Assembly: GCA_963705155.1 (NCBI GenBank)
Contig: CAVPJC010000021.1
Coordinates: 1-64,000, forward strand
Origin: CAVPJC01 sp963705155
GTDB taxonomy: Bacteria; Chloroflexota; Anaerolineae; Anaerolineales; UBA4823
Reading direction: 5' to 3'
Length of the DNA stretch: 64,000 nt
Each line of letters opens with the position of its first letter. The stretch's first letter is position 1. The position numbers and the translations under genes were made by a program. The notes beneath the pieces are model-generated. The model was not told the DNA's origin. It saw only the letters and a program-made list of their open reading frames with translations, and searched no databases. This document shows positions 27,691 to 36,802 of the stretch, in pieces.

Positions 27691-30264
27691 ATGTATCTAC
27701 TACGTTTACTCTCATTGCGATCTCTGACTGCACGCCCAATGCGGGTCTTCTTGAGCACATTTGGGATTGTTCTGGGTGTGGCTGCGATCATTGCTATCGG
27801 CGTGACCAACCAGGCCGCCCTGAATTCCGTCACAAAGTTATTCGAAAATACCTCTGGAAAAGCTGATCTGATTGTTACCAGCCGGGAGGCGGATGGGCGT
27901 GGCATCCCGGAAACCACAGCCCAGCGCATGGAAAAGGTCCCGGGTGTACTGGCAGCCCTGCCGTCCCTGCATTTGCAGACCGTGCTCGCTGATCAATCTC
28001 AAAGTGACGACATCGGCCTGAGTTTCTTCGGTACCAATCTGGGTGGGTTGTTGTTGTACGGCATAGACCCGCTTCGTGATCAACAGGTGCGCGACTATAA
28101 CCTGTCCGCGGGACGATTTCTTTCTCCTGACTTGTTGGCAGATGAGGTAGTGCTGGTCAAATCCTACGCCGATCAAAACGAGCTTGAAATTGGGAAGTAC
28201 ATCGAATTTGTGGCTGCCAGCCAGGTCGAAAAACTGCGCATTGTTGGTTTTATGGAGAAAGAAGGTTCCGGACAGTTGAACAACGGCGCCTTCGGCGTGA
28301 TGCCGCTTGGCACTGCCCAAAAATTATTCGACCGCAGTGCTGAAATCGATCAGATTGATCTGGTTTTGCCGCCAGAATTGACCAGCGACGAGATTGAAAA
28401 CCAGCGTTTGCGCCTGTTATCGTACCTGGGCGACTCCTACTCGGTGGTTTACCCGGCTTCCCAGGGCCGGCGGATGACCCAGATGTTGAGCAACTATCAG
28501 ATCGGCCTGAATTTCTTGTCGGCTATGGCGCTGTTTGTGGGAGCATTCTTGATATACAACGCCTTTTCTATGACAGTAGTTGAGCGCACGCGTGAATTCG
28601 GGATGCTGCGTACCCTGGGCATGACCCGCCAGCAGGTGATTTTACAGGTGCTGGTAGAGGCTGTGGTTATGGGCGTTGTAGGTTCCCTGGCGGGTCTTGG
28701 CCTGGGCCTCATAATGGCACGCGGGCTTTCGCAACTAATGGGCATCCTGTTGGCGCAGGAAATCACACAGGCCCAGGCGTCGCAAGATCTGGTGCTGATT
28801 GCGATGACTGTTGGCGTGCTGGTTGCGGTGGCTGCGGCGGTGCTGCCGGCGTTATGGGCGGGGCGCGTCTCTCCATTGGAAGCGTTGCGCGTGCGTGTCC
28901 AGGCGCAACAGGGTTGGCTGATCCGCAATGGATGGATTGCAGGGATCCTATTGTTGGCTGCGGCAGCGGTGGGTTTGGTGTTTAATCCTTTCCCCGATGA
29001 TCCACAGTTTCGTTTTGGCAGCATGATGGTTTTTGCGTTGTTTCTGGGTGGGGCCCTGGTCATTCCGGTCACCGTTTCCACCTGGGAGCGCGGCGCACGC
29101 CCATTGATGGGCATGCTTTTCGGCCGGGTTGGTCAGTTAGGCAGCCGAAATATTCAACGTTCCCGTTTGAGAACTACGCTGACAGTCGCGGCTTTGATGA
29201 TGGGGGTAGCCATGATTGTGATCGTGGGGGTGATGACCGATTCTTTCAAGGGCGACCTGGATGAATGGCTGGAAGGGTACATAGGCGGTGATGTGTATGT
29301 AACATCTTTGGTGCCTATTCGCGAGAACATTGTCCGCCGAATCGAGGCCGTGGCGGGGGTGGAGGCAGTCGCTCCGGTGCGCTATTTCGAGGTTGAGTAC
29401 CGTCTGCCCGGTAAAGACTGGGAGACGGTCAATTTCATGGCTTTCGATCCAGCTTCTTATACCCAAGTGACCAGTTTTGTTTTCAGCCAATCCAACGCAC
29501 AATCATTGAACAATCTGGCTGGCGGTGGTCACGTGTTTATTTCCAGTGTGATCGCCGAGAAGCAAAGCCTGGCGCCCGGCGACCAGTTGCTCGTAAAGAC
29601 GCGTCTGGGGGAGACGCCCTTCACCGTGGCAGCCGTCATTGTTGACTTTTCCAACCAGGGCCTGGTCATCAACGGATCGTGGCGTGATATGGAACACTAC
29701 TTCCGACTGAAGGGAGCCAATACCCTGATGGTGAAGGTTACACCCGGCGTTTCTCCCGACCAGGTGGGCGACGAAATTGACGCCCGTTATGCAGAAAACG
29801 AGCGTTTGGTGATCGTATCGAACGAGAATCTGTTGGGGCGCATTACCACCCTGATGCAGCAAGCCTTCCGTATGTTTGACGTGCTGGCTCTGATTGCCAT
29901 GCTGGTAGGCTTCATGGGCATCACCAACACGCTCACCATGAACGTTATGGAACGCACCCAGGAGATTGGCATGCTGCGTGCGGTGGGAATGACACGCAGT
30001 CAGGTGGTGCGTATGATCTTGTCTGAAGCAGCGCTGATGGGCCTGATTGGCGGATTCATGGGCCTGGTTTTTGGTGTGGTGCTTTCACGCCTTTTCCTGA
30101 GCGCCATGACCAGCATGTCGGGCTATCGCCTGACCTATATTTTGCCGCTGGAGAATATCCTGGCGGCCTTGTTGATTGCTTTCCTGACATCACAACTGGC
30201 GGCTTTCCTGCCTACATTGCGCGCCTCACGCACCCGTATTCTGGAAGCCATCCAGTACGAGTGA
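27691..30264 (+). CDS. FtsX-like ABC permease with two FtsX domains
   Basis: 857 residues. An N-terminal MacB-like part (LRSLTARPMRVFLSTFGIVL, periplasmic domain to about residue 260) is followed by an FtsX domain (MTVVERTREFGMLRTLGMTR, about 265-390), a second periplasmic domain and another FtsX domain (MNVMERTQEIGMLRAVGMTR, about 735-855). It pairs with the ATPase just upstream. With PlsY and the phosphotransferase in the same run, a role in envelope lipid or lipoprotein handling is possible but inferred. Confidence 0.9.
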   Translation: MYLLRLLSLRSLTARPMRVFLSTFGIVLGVAAIIAIGVTNQAALNSVTKLFENTSGKADLIVTSREADGRGIPETTAQRMEKVPGVLAALPSLHLQTVLADQSQSDDIGLSFFGTNLGGLLLYGIDPLRDQQVRDYNLSAGRFLSPDLLADEVVLVKSYADQNELEIGKYIEFVAASQVEKLRIVGFMEKEGSGQLNNGAFGVMPLGTAQKLFDRSAEIDQIDLVLPPELTSDEIENQRLRLLSYLGDSYSVVYPASQGRRMTQMLSNYQIGLNFLSAMALFVGAFLIYNAFSMTVVERTREFGMLRTLGMTRQQVILQVLVEAVVMGVVGSLAGLGLGLIMARGLSQLMGILLAQEITQAQASQDLVLIAMTVGVLVAVAAAVLPALWAGRVSPLEALRVRVQAQQGWLIRNGWIAGILLLAAAAVGLVFNPFPDDPQFRFGSMMVFALFLGGALVIPVTVSTWERGARPLMGMLFGRVGQLGSRNIQRSRLRTTLTVAALMMGVAMIVIVGVMTDSFKGDLDEWLEGYIGGDVYVTSLVPIRENIVRRIEAVAGVEAVAPVRYFEVEYRLPGKDWETVNFMAFDPASYTQVTSFVFSQSNAQSLNNLAGGGHVFISSVIAEKQSLAPGDQLLVKTRLGETPFTVAAVIVDFSNQGLVINGSWRDMEHYFRLKGANTLMVKVTPGVSPDQVGDEIDARYAENERLVIVSNENLLGRITTLMQQAFRMFDVLALIAMLVGFMGITNTLTMNVMERTQEIGMLRAVGMTRSQVVRMILSEAALMGLIGGFMGLVFGVVLSRLFLSAMTSMSGYRLTYILPLENILAALLIAFLTSQLAAFLPTLRASRTRILEAIQYE

Positions 30265-30519
30265 GATCACCCAATCCAATCGTCACATAGCACTGTTGTG
30301 AAGTTGCCGGTTTCACGACCGGCGACCTGGGATGGCCTGGTAGAATGCGCGTGGTTTTAAGTTTCTAATGACAAATAACACTTGCAGAATGAGCCTTGAT
30401 TGAATACTATAGAACTACCTGCTCAGGAAATTTGATTGTTCGTAATGGTAGAGTGATGGCTCGAAATGCATGCAAACACGAATTTCGGATTTCAAGTAAG
30501 TGATAAAAGGAGAAAAACG

Positions 30520-31818
30520 ATGAAAAAGTTATCCCTTTTCCTGACCATCGCGATACTGGCAAGCCTGCTGCTCTCGGCCTGTGCGACACCAACACCCACC
30601 GCAGAATCAGAGGCTGGCGGTATCATCGTGATCCGCGCCGGCACAGGCGACGGCGGCGCTGGCCTGACCCCGCACCAACAAATCATCCAGAATTTTGAGG
30701 ACGAGAATCCAAACGTGATCGTCCAGCTTGAGCCGGTCTCGGGGCGTGATTACTATGCCCGCCTGCTGACCCAATTGTCTGCCAAGGCCGCCCCGGATAT
30801 CATGCAGGTTGGGGATGATGCCGTGCCCTCCTTCGTAACCAAGGATGCCTTTGTCCCCCTGGATACCTATCTGAAAAACAGCAATTTTGATGCCAGCATC
30901 TACCTGCCCGGTCTGTTGGATCCCGGTAAGATTGGTGGCAAACAGTATCTACTGCCCAAGGACTATTCGCCGCTGGGGGTGTATTACAATAAGAAGCTTT
31001 TCGATGCGGCTTCAGTTCCCTACCCGGTGGATGGCTGGACCTGGGATGATCTACTTGCCACTGCCCAAAAGCTGACCGTGAAAGATGCCTCTGGCAATGT
31101 CACCCAATGGGGCATCCAGCTGCCGGCGGCCTGGACGACCGGCTTTGAATACTGGGTGGCTGCCGCCGGTGGTTCGCTGATCAGTAAGGATGGCAAGAGC
31201 TTTGTTGGCTTCATGGATTCGCCCGAAGTGGCTCGGGCCGTACAGTTCTATGCTGACCTGTACAACAAATACCAGGTTGCCCCTCCACCGGCAGACATGA
31301 ATTCCTTTGGCGGTGGGAACAGCGAGTTTGCCAACGGCAAGGCTGCCATGATGCTTTTCGGGCGCTGGCCGCAGAGCGGGTTCAAGGAAAACCCCAATAT
31401 TACCCTGGGCGTTGTGGCTCCCCCTAAGGATAAGGTGCGCGCCAATGTGCTTTTCTGGGGCGGTTTTGGCATTGCCACATCCTCAAAGAACCCGGATACT
31501 GCCTTCAAGTACCTGAGCTATGTCTCCGGAGAGCCTGGCGCCCAGGTGTGGAAGGATTGGGCGCTGCCGGCAGTCAAGAGCGTCGCTGATTCTTCGGGGC
31601 TTTCTTCAGACCCGATTGAAGGCGTATGGATTGCTGAGCTGAACCATCTGGCGCCTCGCGCGTATACCTTTACCCCCTACTGGAATGAAACGGCAGACCC
31701 GGCATTGCGCAAGGTGCTCGAGTCGGTGATCCTCGATCCCAACGCGGATGTGAAAGCTCTGCTGGCCCAGGCTGCTCAGACGCCCAGGCTGCCCTGGATA
31801 AACTGGGGAAGTAGCTAA
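30520..31818 (+). CDS. Sugar ABC transporter substrate-binding lipoprotein
   Basis: ATG 30520 with an AAGGAGA site. A signal peptide ends in the lipobox LLLSACAT. The 432-residue protein has the extracellular solute-binding pattern: NVIVQLEPVSGRDYYARLLT, DIMQVGDDAVPSFV, LPKDYSPLGVYYNKKLFDAA and GKAAMMLFGRWP. Two permeases follow; no ATPase is encoded in the cluster, so it likely shares a general MsiK-like ATPase. The sugar is not predictable. Confidence 0.9.
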   Translation: MKKLSLFLTIAILASLLLSACATPTPTAESEAGGIIVIRAGTGDGGAGLTPHQQIIQNFEDENPNVIVQLEPVSGRDYYARLLTQLSAKAAPDIMQVGDDAVPSFVTKDAFVPLDTYLKNSNFDASIYLPGLLDPGKIGGKQYLLPKDYSPLGVYYNKKLFDAASVPYPVDGWTWDDLLATAQKLTVKDASGNVTQWGIQLPAAWTTGFEYWVAAAGGSLISKDGKSFVGFMDSPEVARAVQFYADLYNKYQVAPPPADMNSFGGGNSEFANGKAAMMLFGRWPQSGFKENPNITLGVVAPPKDKVRANVLFWGGFGIATSSKNPDTAFKYLSYVSGEPGAQVWKDWALPAVKSVADSSGLSSDPIEGVWIAELNHLAPRAYTFTPYWNETADPALRKVLESVILDPNADVKALLAQAAQTPRLPWINWGSS

Positions 31819-31821
31819 TCA

Positions 31822-32713
31822 TTGCGATCATTCCAAAGAAGAGAAGCCGTCAGCTTTTATCTGACCATCTCACCCTGGCTGGTGGGCTTTTTGGCATTCA
31901 CTGCCGGGCCGATGCTGATCTCGCTGTTTGCCAGCTTCACTGACTGGGATCTGCTGACCGACCCGGTGTGGGTGGGGCTGGATAATTATCGCGATCTGGC
32001 AAGCGACCCGCTTTTCATCCAATCGATTAAAGTCACTCTGATGTACACCGCAGCCTACGTCCCGCTTGACCTGATCGGGGGCATGCTTCTGGCTTTACTG
32101 GTGCGCCCGCGCATCAAAGGGATTGGAGTCTTCCGCACCATTTTCTACCTGCCGACTGTTTTTTCGGGGGTGGCTTTTGTGGTGGTATGGCTGTGGATGC
32201 TCAATCCCAACGGCGGGCTGATTAACCTGGTGCTTGGGTGGTTTGGCATTACCGGGCCGCGCTGGCTGCTCGACCCAAACTACGCCCTGTGGTCTCTGGT
32301 GATGATGAGCTTCTGGGGCTGGGGGCGTTCCATGGCGCTCTACCTGGGCGGCATGCAGACCATCCCCGGTGAGCTTTACGAAGCCGCGTCCATGGATGGG
32401 GCTGGCAGCGTCCGCCAGTTTTTTGCAATCACCTTGCCTCTGCTCTCACCCACCATTTTTTTTAACCTGGTGCTGAGTGTGATCACCACCTTCCAGTCCT
32501 TCACCAGCGCCTTTGTTGCGACCAACGGCGGCCCGCTGGATTCGACCCTGTTTCTTGTCTTGTATATCTATCGCCAGGCTTTTGAGTACTTTCACATGGG
32601 CTACGCTGCTGCTCTGGCCTGGGTGTTGTTCGCCATTGTCCTGGTTTTGACGCTTGCTGCTGATGCGCAGCCAGAAGTTCTGGGTGTTTTATCTCGGCGA
32701 GCGAAGCGAATGA
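31822..32713 (+). pseudogene. Sugar ABC permease (MalF type), frameshift at the end
   Basis: Starts at TTG 31822, four bases behind the binding-protein gene. Six membrane spans and the EAA loop (ELYEAASMDGAGSVRQFFAI) are present. Near 32655 the correct frame changes to LLLMRSQKFWVFYLGERSE with TGA 32711-32713; without the shift the protein would end in an unrelated tail at 32754. Confidence 0.85.
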
Positions 32714-32750
32714 ATAGATCTGTGTTTCCATTCATGGCTAAAGGCAGTCT

Positions 32751-33603
32751 ATGAAAGAGTATTCGACCCCCATTCTACAGCCCCGCGGCTGGTTCAGAAC
32801 GTTTACATATTATTTTGCTGGCCGCGGTGGCTGTGTTATTCCTGGCCCCCGCCCTGTGGATGCTTTCTTCGTCGCTAAAACCAGATTACGAGATTTTTGC
32901 GACCCCACCCACCCTGTGGCCCAGCAGCCCACGCTGGCAGAATTATGCCGAAGCGCTGACCTCTCTGCCTTTTGGCCGCTTTGCTGTCAATACCTTGATC
33001 ATCGCTCTCAGCTCGATCATCGGGCACCTGTTTTCCTGCTCCATCGTAGCCTACGGCTTTGCCCGGCTGCGCGCCCCGGGCAAAGGCTTTATGTTTATCT
33101 TGATGCTCTCCACCCTGATGCTGCCTTACCCGGTCACCATGGTGCCGCTTTTTATCATCTTTTCCAAACTGGGGCTGATCAATAGTTTTACCCCGTTGAT
33201 CCTGCCGACTTTCTTTGGCAATGCTTTCTATATCTTTCTGCTGCGCCAGGCTTTCAAGCAAATCCCACCCGACCTGGAGGACGCTGCCAGAATGGATGGC
33301 GCCAGCACGCTCCAGGTGCTGCTGAACGTGATCCTGCCGCTGTCACGCCCTGCGCTGGCAACCGTGGCGATTTTCACTTTCCAGGCAGCCTGGAATGACT
33401 TCCTGGCCCCCCTGATATTCCTGCATGACCAATCGCTTTACACGTTGCAGCTCGGGCTGAGCCTGTTCCGGGGCGCCTACAATGTGCAGTGGGCTTACCT
33501 GATGGCTGCTTCGCTGGTGGTAACCTTGCCGGTCATTGCCATCTTCTTTTTTGCACAGCGTTCCTTCATCGAGGGGGTTGGTTTTGCAGGCACTAAAATA
33601 TGA
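32751..33603 (+). pseudogene. Sugar ABC permease (MalG type), frameshift after the start
   Basis: ATG 32751 opens the gene; removal of one A in its second codon gives MKSIRPPFYSPAAGSERLH and then the membrane span IILLAAVAVLFLAPALWML. The EAA loop is PPDLEDAARMDGASTLQVL and the C-terminus AQRSFIEGVGFAGTKI is typical. About 284 residues. With MalF and the lipoprotein it makes a CUT1-type importer. Confidence 0.85.
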
Positions 33604-33637
33604 TTACGCTGCTATGTGTGGAACTGAGGAAAGATTG

Positions 33638-33672
33638 GAAGGGAGCCGGGGTTGCCGGCTCCCTTCTTTCTC
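33638..33672. terminator. Bidirectional terminator between malG-like and fasciclin genes
   Basis: A perfect 12-bp stem, GAAGGGAGCCGG (33638-33649) with 33655-33666, closes a five-base loop; pyrimidine-rich sequence follows on the plus strand. The two flanking genes converge on it. Confidence 0.75.
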
Positions 33673-33703
33673 AAACATGAGGAGAAACTGCTGATAAGCT
33701 GTG

Positions 33704-35098
33704 TTATTTTGGCAAGAGCACCGCGTCAATCACGTGGATCACACCATTTGAAGTCTCGACATCAGTGATGATCACCTGCACGGTATCATTCAGATATACT
33801 TTGCCATCCTTTACGGTGATTGCAAGCTGCTGGCCTTCCAGAGCGGTATCCGCCATCTTGCCATCCAGGGTCACCACATCGGCGGCCATCACCTTGCCAG
33901 CTACCACATGGTAGAGCAAGATGTTCTTGAGGGTTTCCAAATTTTCAGGCTTGAGCAGGTCTTCCACGGTTCCGGCGGGCAGCTTGGCAAAAGCCTCATC
34001 GGTGGGTGCGAAGACGGTGAAGGGTCCTTCGCCCTTGAGGGTGTCAACCAGACCGGCAGCCTGCACGGCAGCCACCAGGGTGGTGAAACGGCCATCTGCA
34101 ACGGCGGTGTCAACAATATCAGAGAGCTTGGCCGGGGGCAGGATCACGCTGTCAATCACATGGATCACGCCGTTGGAGGTCTCGATGTCGGTGATCACGA
34201 CCTGAGCGTCGTTGATGTAGACATTGCCCATATCGACCTTGATCTTAACCGACTTGCCCAGGACGGTCTCAGCGCTTTCGAGCGTGGTCACATCGGCGGC
34301 CATCACCTTGCCAGCCACCACATGGTAGAGCAGGATGTTCTTGAGGGTCTCCAGATTTTCAGGCTTGAGCAGGTCTTCCACGGTTCCGGCGGGCAGCTTG
34401 GCAAAAGCATCATCGGTGGGTGCAAAGACGGTGAAGGGTCCTTCGCCCTTGAGGGTGTCAACCAGACCGGCAGCCTGCACGGCAGCCACCAGGGTGGTGA
34501 AACGGCCATCTGCAACAGCGGTGTCAACAATATCGGAGAGCTTGGCCGGGGGCAGGATCACGCTGTCAATCACGTGGATCACGCCGTTGGAGGTCTCGAT
34601 GTCGGTGATCACGACCTGAGCGTCGTTGATGTAGACATTGCCCATATCGACCTTGATCTTAACCGACTTGCCCAGGACGGTCTCGGCGCTTTCGAGCGTG
34701 GTCACATCGGCGGCCATCACCTTGCCAGCTACCACATGGTAGAGCAGGATGTTCTTGAGGGTTTCCAGATTTTCAGGCTTGAGCAGGTCTTCCACGGTTC
34801 CGGCGGGCAGCTTGGCAAAGGCCTCATCGGTGGGTGCGAAGACGGTGAAGGGTCCTTCGCCCTTGAGGGTGTCAACCAGACCGGCAGCCTGCACGGCAGC
34901 CACCAGGGTGGTGAAACGGCCATCTGCAACAGCCGTGTCAACGATATCCATCGGCGCAGGGGTAGCAGTGGCCGGAATTGGCGTTGCAGTGGGGGCCGGG
35001 GGTTGGGTAGGCGCGGGGGTTGCCGCGGGTGCACAAGCACCTAAAAGCAGTGATGCAATTAGCAGAACGAACAGAGTAACAAACGGTAAGCGATTCAT
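33704..35098 (-). CDS. Lipoprotein with three fasciclin (FAS1) domains
   Basis: 464 residues. A signal peptide ends in the lipobox LLLGACAP, followed by a Pro/Thr-rich linker (to about residue 50) and three FAS1 domains of 138 residues, each starting DIVDTAVADGRFTTLVAAVQ and containing FTVFAPTD(E/D)AFAKLPAG and a YHVVAGKVMAADV block. The third differs in its second half (DGKMADTALEGQQLAITVKD). FAS1 domains mediate adhesion at the cell surface. The promoter (see 35114-35177) is strong and carries an operator-like sequence. Confidence 0.95.
   Translation of the reverse strand: MNRLPFVTLFVLLIASLLLGACAPAATPAPTQPPAPTATPIPATATPAPMDIVDTAVADGRFTTLVAAVQAAGLVDTLKGEGPFTVFAPTDEAFAKLPAGTVEDLLKPENLETLKNILLYHVVAGKVMAADVTTLESAETVLGKSVKIKVDMGNVYINDAQVVITDIETSNGVIHVIDSVILPPAKLSDIVDTAVADGRFTTLVAAVQAAGLVDTLKGEGPFTVFAPTDDAFAKLPAGTVEDLLKPENLETLKNILLYHVVAGKVMAADVTTLESAETVLGKSVKIKVDMGNVYINDAQVVITDIETSNGVIHVIDSVILPPAKLSDIVDTAVADGRFTTLVAAVQAAGLVDTLKGEGPFTVFAPTDEAFAKLPAGTVEDLLKPENLETLKNILLYHVVAGKVMAADVVTLDGKMADTALEGQQLAITVKDGKVYLNDTVQVIITDVETSNGVIHVIDAVLLPK
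33707..34948 (-). repeat. Three tandem 414-bp repeats inside the fasciclin gene
   Basis: The units are about 34535-34948, 34121-34534 and 33707-34120. Identical marker sequences recur exactly 414 bases apart (33911, 34325, 34739). Units 1 and 2 are almost identical at base level; unit 3 keeps this identity only in its first part. This points to recent duplication or ongoing gene conversion. Confidence 0.9.
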
Positions 35099-35113
35099 CT
35101 CTATCTCCTATGT

Positions 35114-35177
35114 ATGTATTGTATATGTATTGTAGATATTTCTTTACATATTATATACATAATCTATACATAGTCAA
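35114..35177 (-). promoter_or_regulatory. Fasciclin promoter with downstream operator-like repeat
   Basis: On the minus strand TTGACT (35172-35177) and TATAAT (35150-35155) are 16 bases apart; the -35 overlaps the stop codon of the upstream gene. Between the start point and the ribosome site lies 35114-35135, in plus sense ATGTATTGTATATGTATT then GTAG, a direct repeat of GTATTGTA. It matches 35762-35783 in 20 of 22 bases. A repressor there would block early transcription. Confidence 0.7.
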
Positions 35178-35674
35178 GTGTTTTTCACCGTTTTCATCAA
35201 ACTCTCATCTGTGTTCGAAGTGGAGTGTTGTTGGATGGTGTCAACGAGAGCGTCAGCTTGTTCTTGTGAGTAAGCGCCCTGTGTTTGCCACAAGACATTC
35301 CCTTGTCGATCCAGCGCCAGTACCCATATGCTCTTTTCGTGGGGGATATTCAGGGTTCGCCGGAATTCTATTTTATTCAGGTAAAGCGTGATGGTCTTCT
35401 TGCGCGTGGCATGGTTTGGGATGCCTGCCCGCATCCCTTCGTTGATGAAGGTCTGCGAAAAAAAGTTCATCTTCTGAATGACCGGGATTTCGTAGAACTG
35501 CACACCCGGAAAGGAATGTTCGAGCCGGTTGGCCAACGGCACCCAGGCATCGACCAGGGTTTGATGCCATTGGTGAAAAGCAATAAAAAGGATGTTGAGC
35601 TCACCTTGAAGGTCGTCCGGCAAGGTCACCTTCTGGCGTAAAAGATTAGAACCTGTAACCGTGGGAAATCTCAT
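35174..35674 (-). CDS. Thioredoxin-fold protein without CxxC (ATP10-like)
   Basis: 166 residues starting MRFPTVTGSNLLRQKVTLPD after an AAGGAGA site. ILFIAFHQWHQTLVDAWVPL and VQFYEIPVIQKMNFFSQTFI, then WVLALDRQGNVLWQTQGAYS, follow the strand pattern of peroxiredoxin/thioredoxin-like folds, but the active-site cysteines are missing. The pattern recalls the ATP10 group. The function is unknown. It is divergent from an SDR gene and shares with it, and with the fasciclin gene, an operator-like repeat. Confidence 0.65.
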   Translation of the reverse strand: MRFPTVTGSNLLRQKVTLPDDLQGELNILFIAFHQWHQTLVDAWVPLANRLEHSFPGVQFYEIPVIQKMNFFSQTFINEGMRAGIPNHATRKKTITLYLNKIEFRRTLNIPHEKSIWVLALDRQGNVLWQTQGAYSQEQADALVDTIQQHSTSNTDESLMKTVKNT

Positions 35675-35734
35675 TGAATTCTCCTTGAGATATGAACAGA
35701 ACTACCCGGCGCAATCGATTTGTATCTGGCCTGG

Positions 35735-35820
35735 AGTATACTCCATTTCTGTTGATTGTCAATATATTGTATATATATTGTAGATTTAATATTGACATCC
35801 TGGGAGTAACATGATATATT
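35735..35820. promoter_or_regulatory. Divergent promoters with a shared operator-like repeat
   Basis: Minus strand: TTGACA (35757-35762), 16-base spacer, TATACT (35735-35740) for the thioredoxin-fold gene. Plus strand: TTGACA (35792-35797), 17-base spacer, TATATT (35815-35820) for the SDR. Exactly between the two -35 boxes lies 35762-35783, ATATATTGTATATATATT then GTAG, the near copy of the fasciclin operator. One regulator could control all three genes. Confidence 0.75.
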
Positions 35821-35859
35821 TATAAATAATCAAATCTTGATGATCCAAAGGATATCAGT

Positions 35860-36489
35860 ATGAAAACTGCACTTATTTGGGGCGCAGATGGCGGAATCGG
35901 CGGGGCCATCACTTCACAACTGGCCAGAGAAAACTGGCAAATTCTGGCAGCAAGTCGCCACCTGGGATCGCTCCACGATCTCACCGAGTATGTTTACGAA
36001 ATCGATTTCAATGATGCGTTTTCAATTCAATCGGCCATCGCTGCTATCAGCCAGGAGGTGAGCGAGATTGACTTGTGGGTCTATGCTGCAGGCGACATTG
36101 CCTCGATGCGGATTAATGAAATGCAGCCTACCGACTGGCAGCGGATTTTACAGGCCAACCTGAGCGGAGCCTTCCTGTCCACTCATTTTTCCTGGCCGCT
36201 CCTCTCCGAGCAAGCTCACCTGTTTTACCTGGGAGCAGTCAGTGAACGCATGCGCCTGCCGGGATTATCGGCTTACGCCGCGGCCAAAGCCGGCCTGGAG
36301 GCCTTCGCAGAAGTGGTGCGCAAGGAAAGCCGGCGCAAGGTCACGGTCGTCCGTCCAGGGGCGGTAGACACCCGCTTTTGGAGCAAAGTACCTTTTCGGT
36401 TGCCTCCGCACCATCTGGCTGCCGAGGATGTGGCTGCTCGGATAATCCAGGCTTACGCCGAGGGCCACCAGGGTCAGTTGGATATATAA
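35860..36489 (+). CDS. Short-chain dehydrogenase/reductase
   Basis: 209 residues: cofactor loop GADGGIGGAI (residues 8-17), LWVYAAGDIA (the NNAG equivalent) and the catalytic YAAAK (Tyr139, Lys143). ATG 35860 follows a weak AAAGGA site. SDRs of this size reduce carbonyls with NAD(P)H; the substrate is unknown. It is controlled from the divergent promoter described above. Confidence 0.9.
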   Translation: MKTALIWGADGGIGGAITSQLARENWQILAASRHLGSLHDLTEYVYEIDFNDAFSIQSAIAAISQEVSEIDLWVYAAGDIASMRINEMQPTDWQRILQANLSGAFLSTHFSWPLLSEQAHLFYLGAVSERMRLPGLSAYAAAKAGLEAFAEVVRKESRRKVTVVRPGAVDTRFWSKVPFRLPPHHLAAEDVAARIIQAYAEGHQGQLDI

Positions 36490-36516
36490 ATTATCAAATT
36501 GGAGATGGAGTTAACC

Positions 36517-36696
36517 ATGAGCGCCTATATGCGAATTAGTAAAATTACGATCTTAATTGCAGCCGGTATGTCTTTCTTGCTTTCTGTATATTTGTGGTTC
36601 ACCGGTGATAAAGAAACCGGTCTGTTTGTAGGCATCTGGGTGCCATCGATTTTATCCTTTGGCACTTTGATGCATTGTGGAAGAAGCGTCAAATGA
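36517..36696 (+). CDS. Small membrane protein, 59 residues
   Basis: ATG 36517 follows GGAGATGG. The product has two hydrophobic segments (ITILIAAGMSFLLSVYLWF and LFVGIWVPSILSFGTLM). It follows the SDR gene by 27 bases and its stop overlaps the next small gene (ATGA, 36693-36696). Family unknown. Confidence 0.65.
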   Translation: MSAYMRISKITILIAAGMSFLLSVYLWFTGDKETGLFVGIWVPSILSFGTLMHCGRSVK

Positions 36697-36800
36697 ACGA
36701 AACACTGCTTTTTATTTTCGGTTTAATTGCAACGCTTGCAGCGATCGGCCCATTGGTGATTGCCGGCCTCAGCGAACAGCAATCAAAAAAAGATCAGTAA
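36693..36800 (+). CDS. Tiny membrane protein, 35 residues
   Basis: From ATG 36693, coupled to the preceding stop, the frame gives NETLLFIFGLIATLAAIGPL and VIAGLSEQQSKKDQ before TAA. It is one membrane span with a charged cytoplasmic tail. The coupling and composition argue for a real gene of unknown role. Confidence 0.55.
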   Translation: MNETLLFIFGLIATLAAIGPLVIAGLSEQQSKKDQ

Positions 36801-36802
36801 GG

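Noticed and set aside
33707..34948. CRISPR array
   Set aside because: The repeats are 414-bp coding units without spacers; no other short regularly spaced repeats were seen in the window.
33908..35044. 378-codon open frame antisense to the fasciclin gene
   Set aside because: It mirrors the 414-bp repeats and codon bias of the real gene and has no start signal or known domain.
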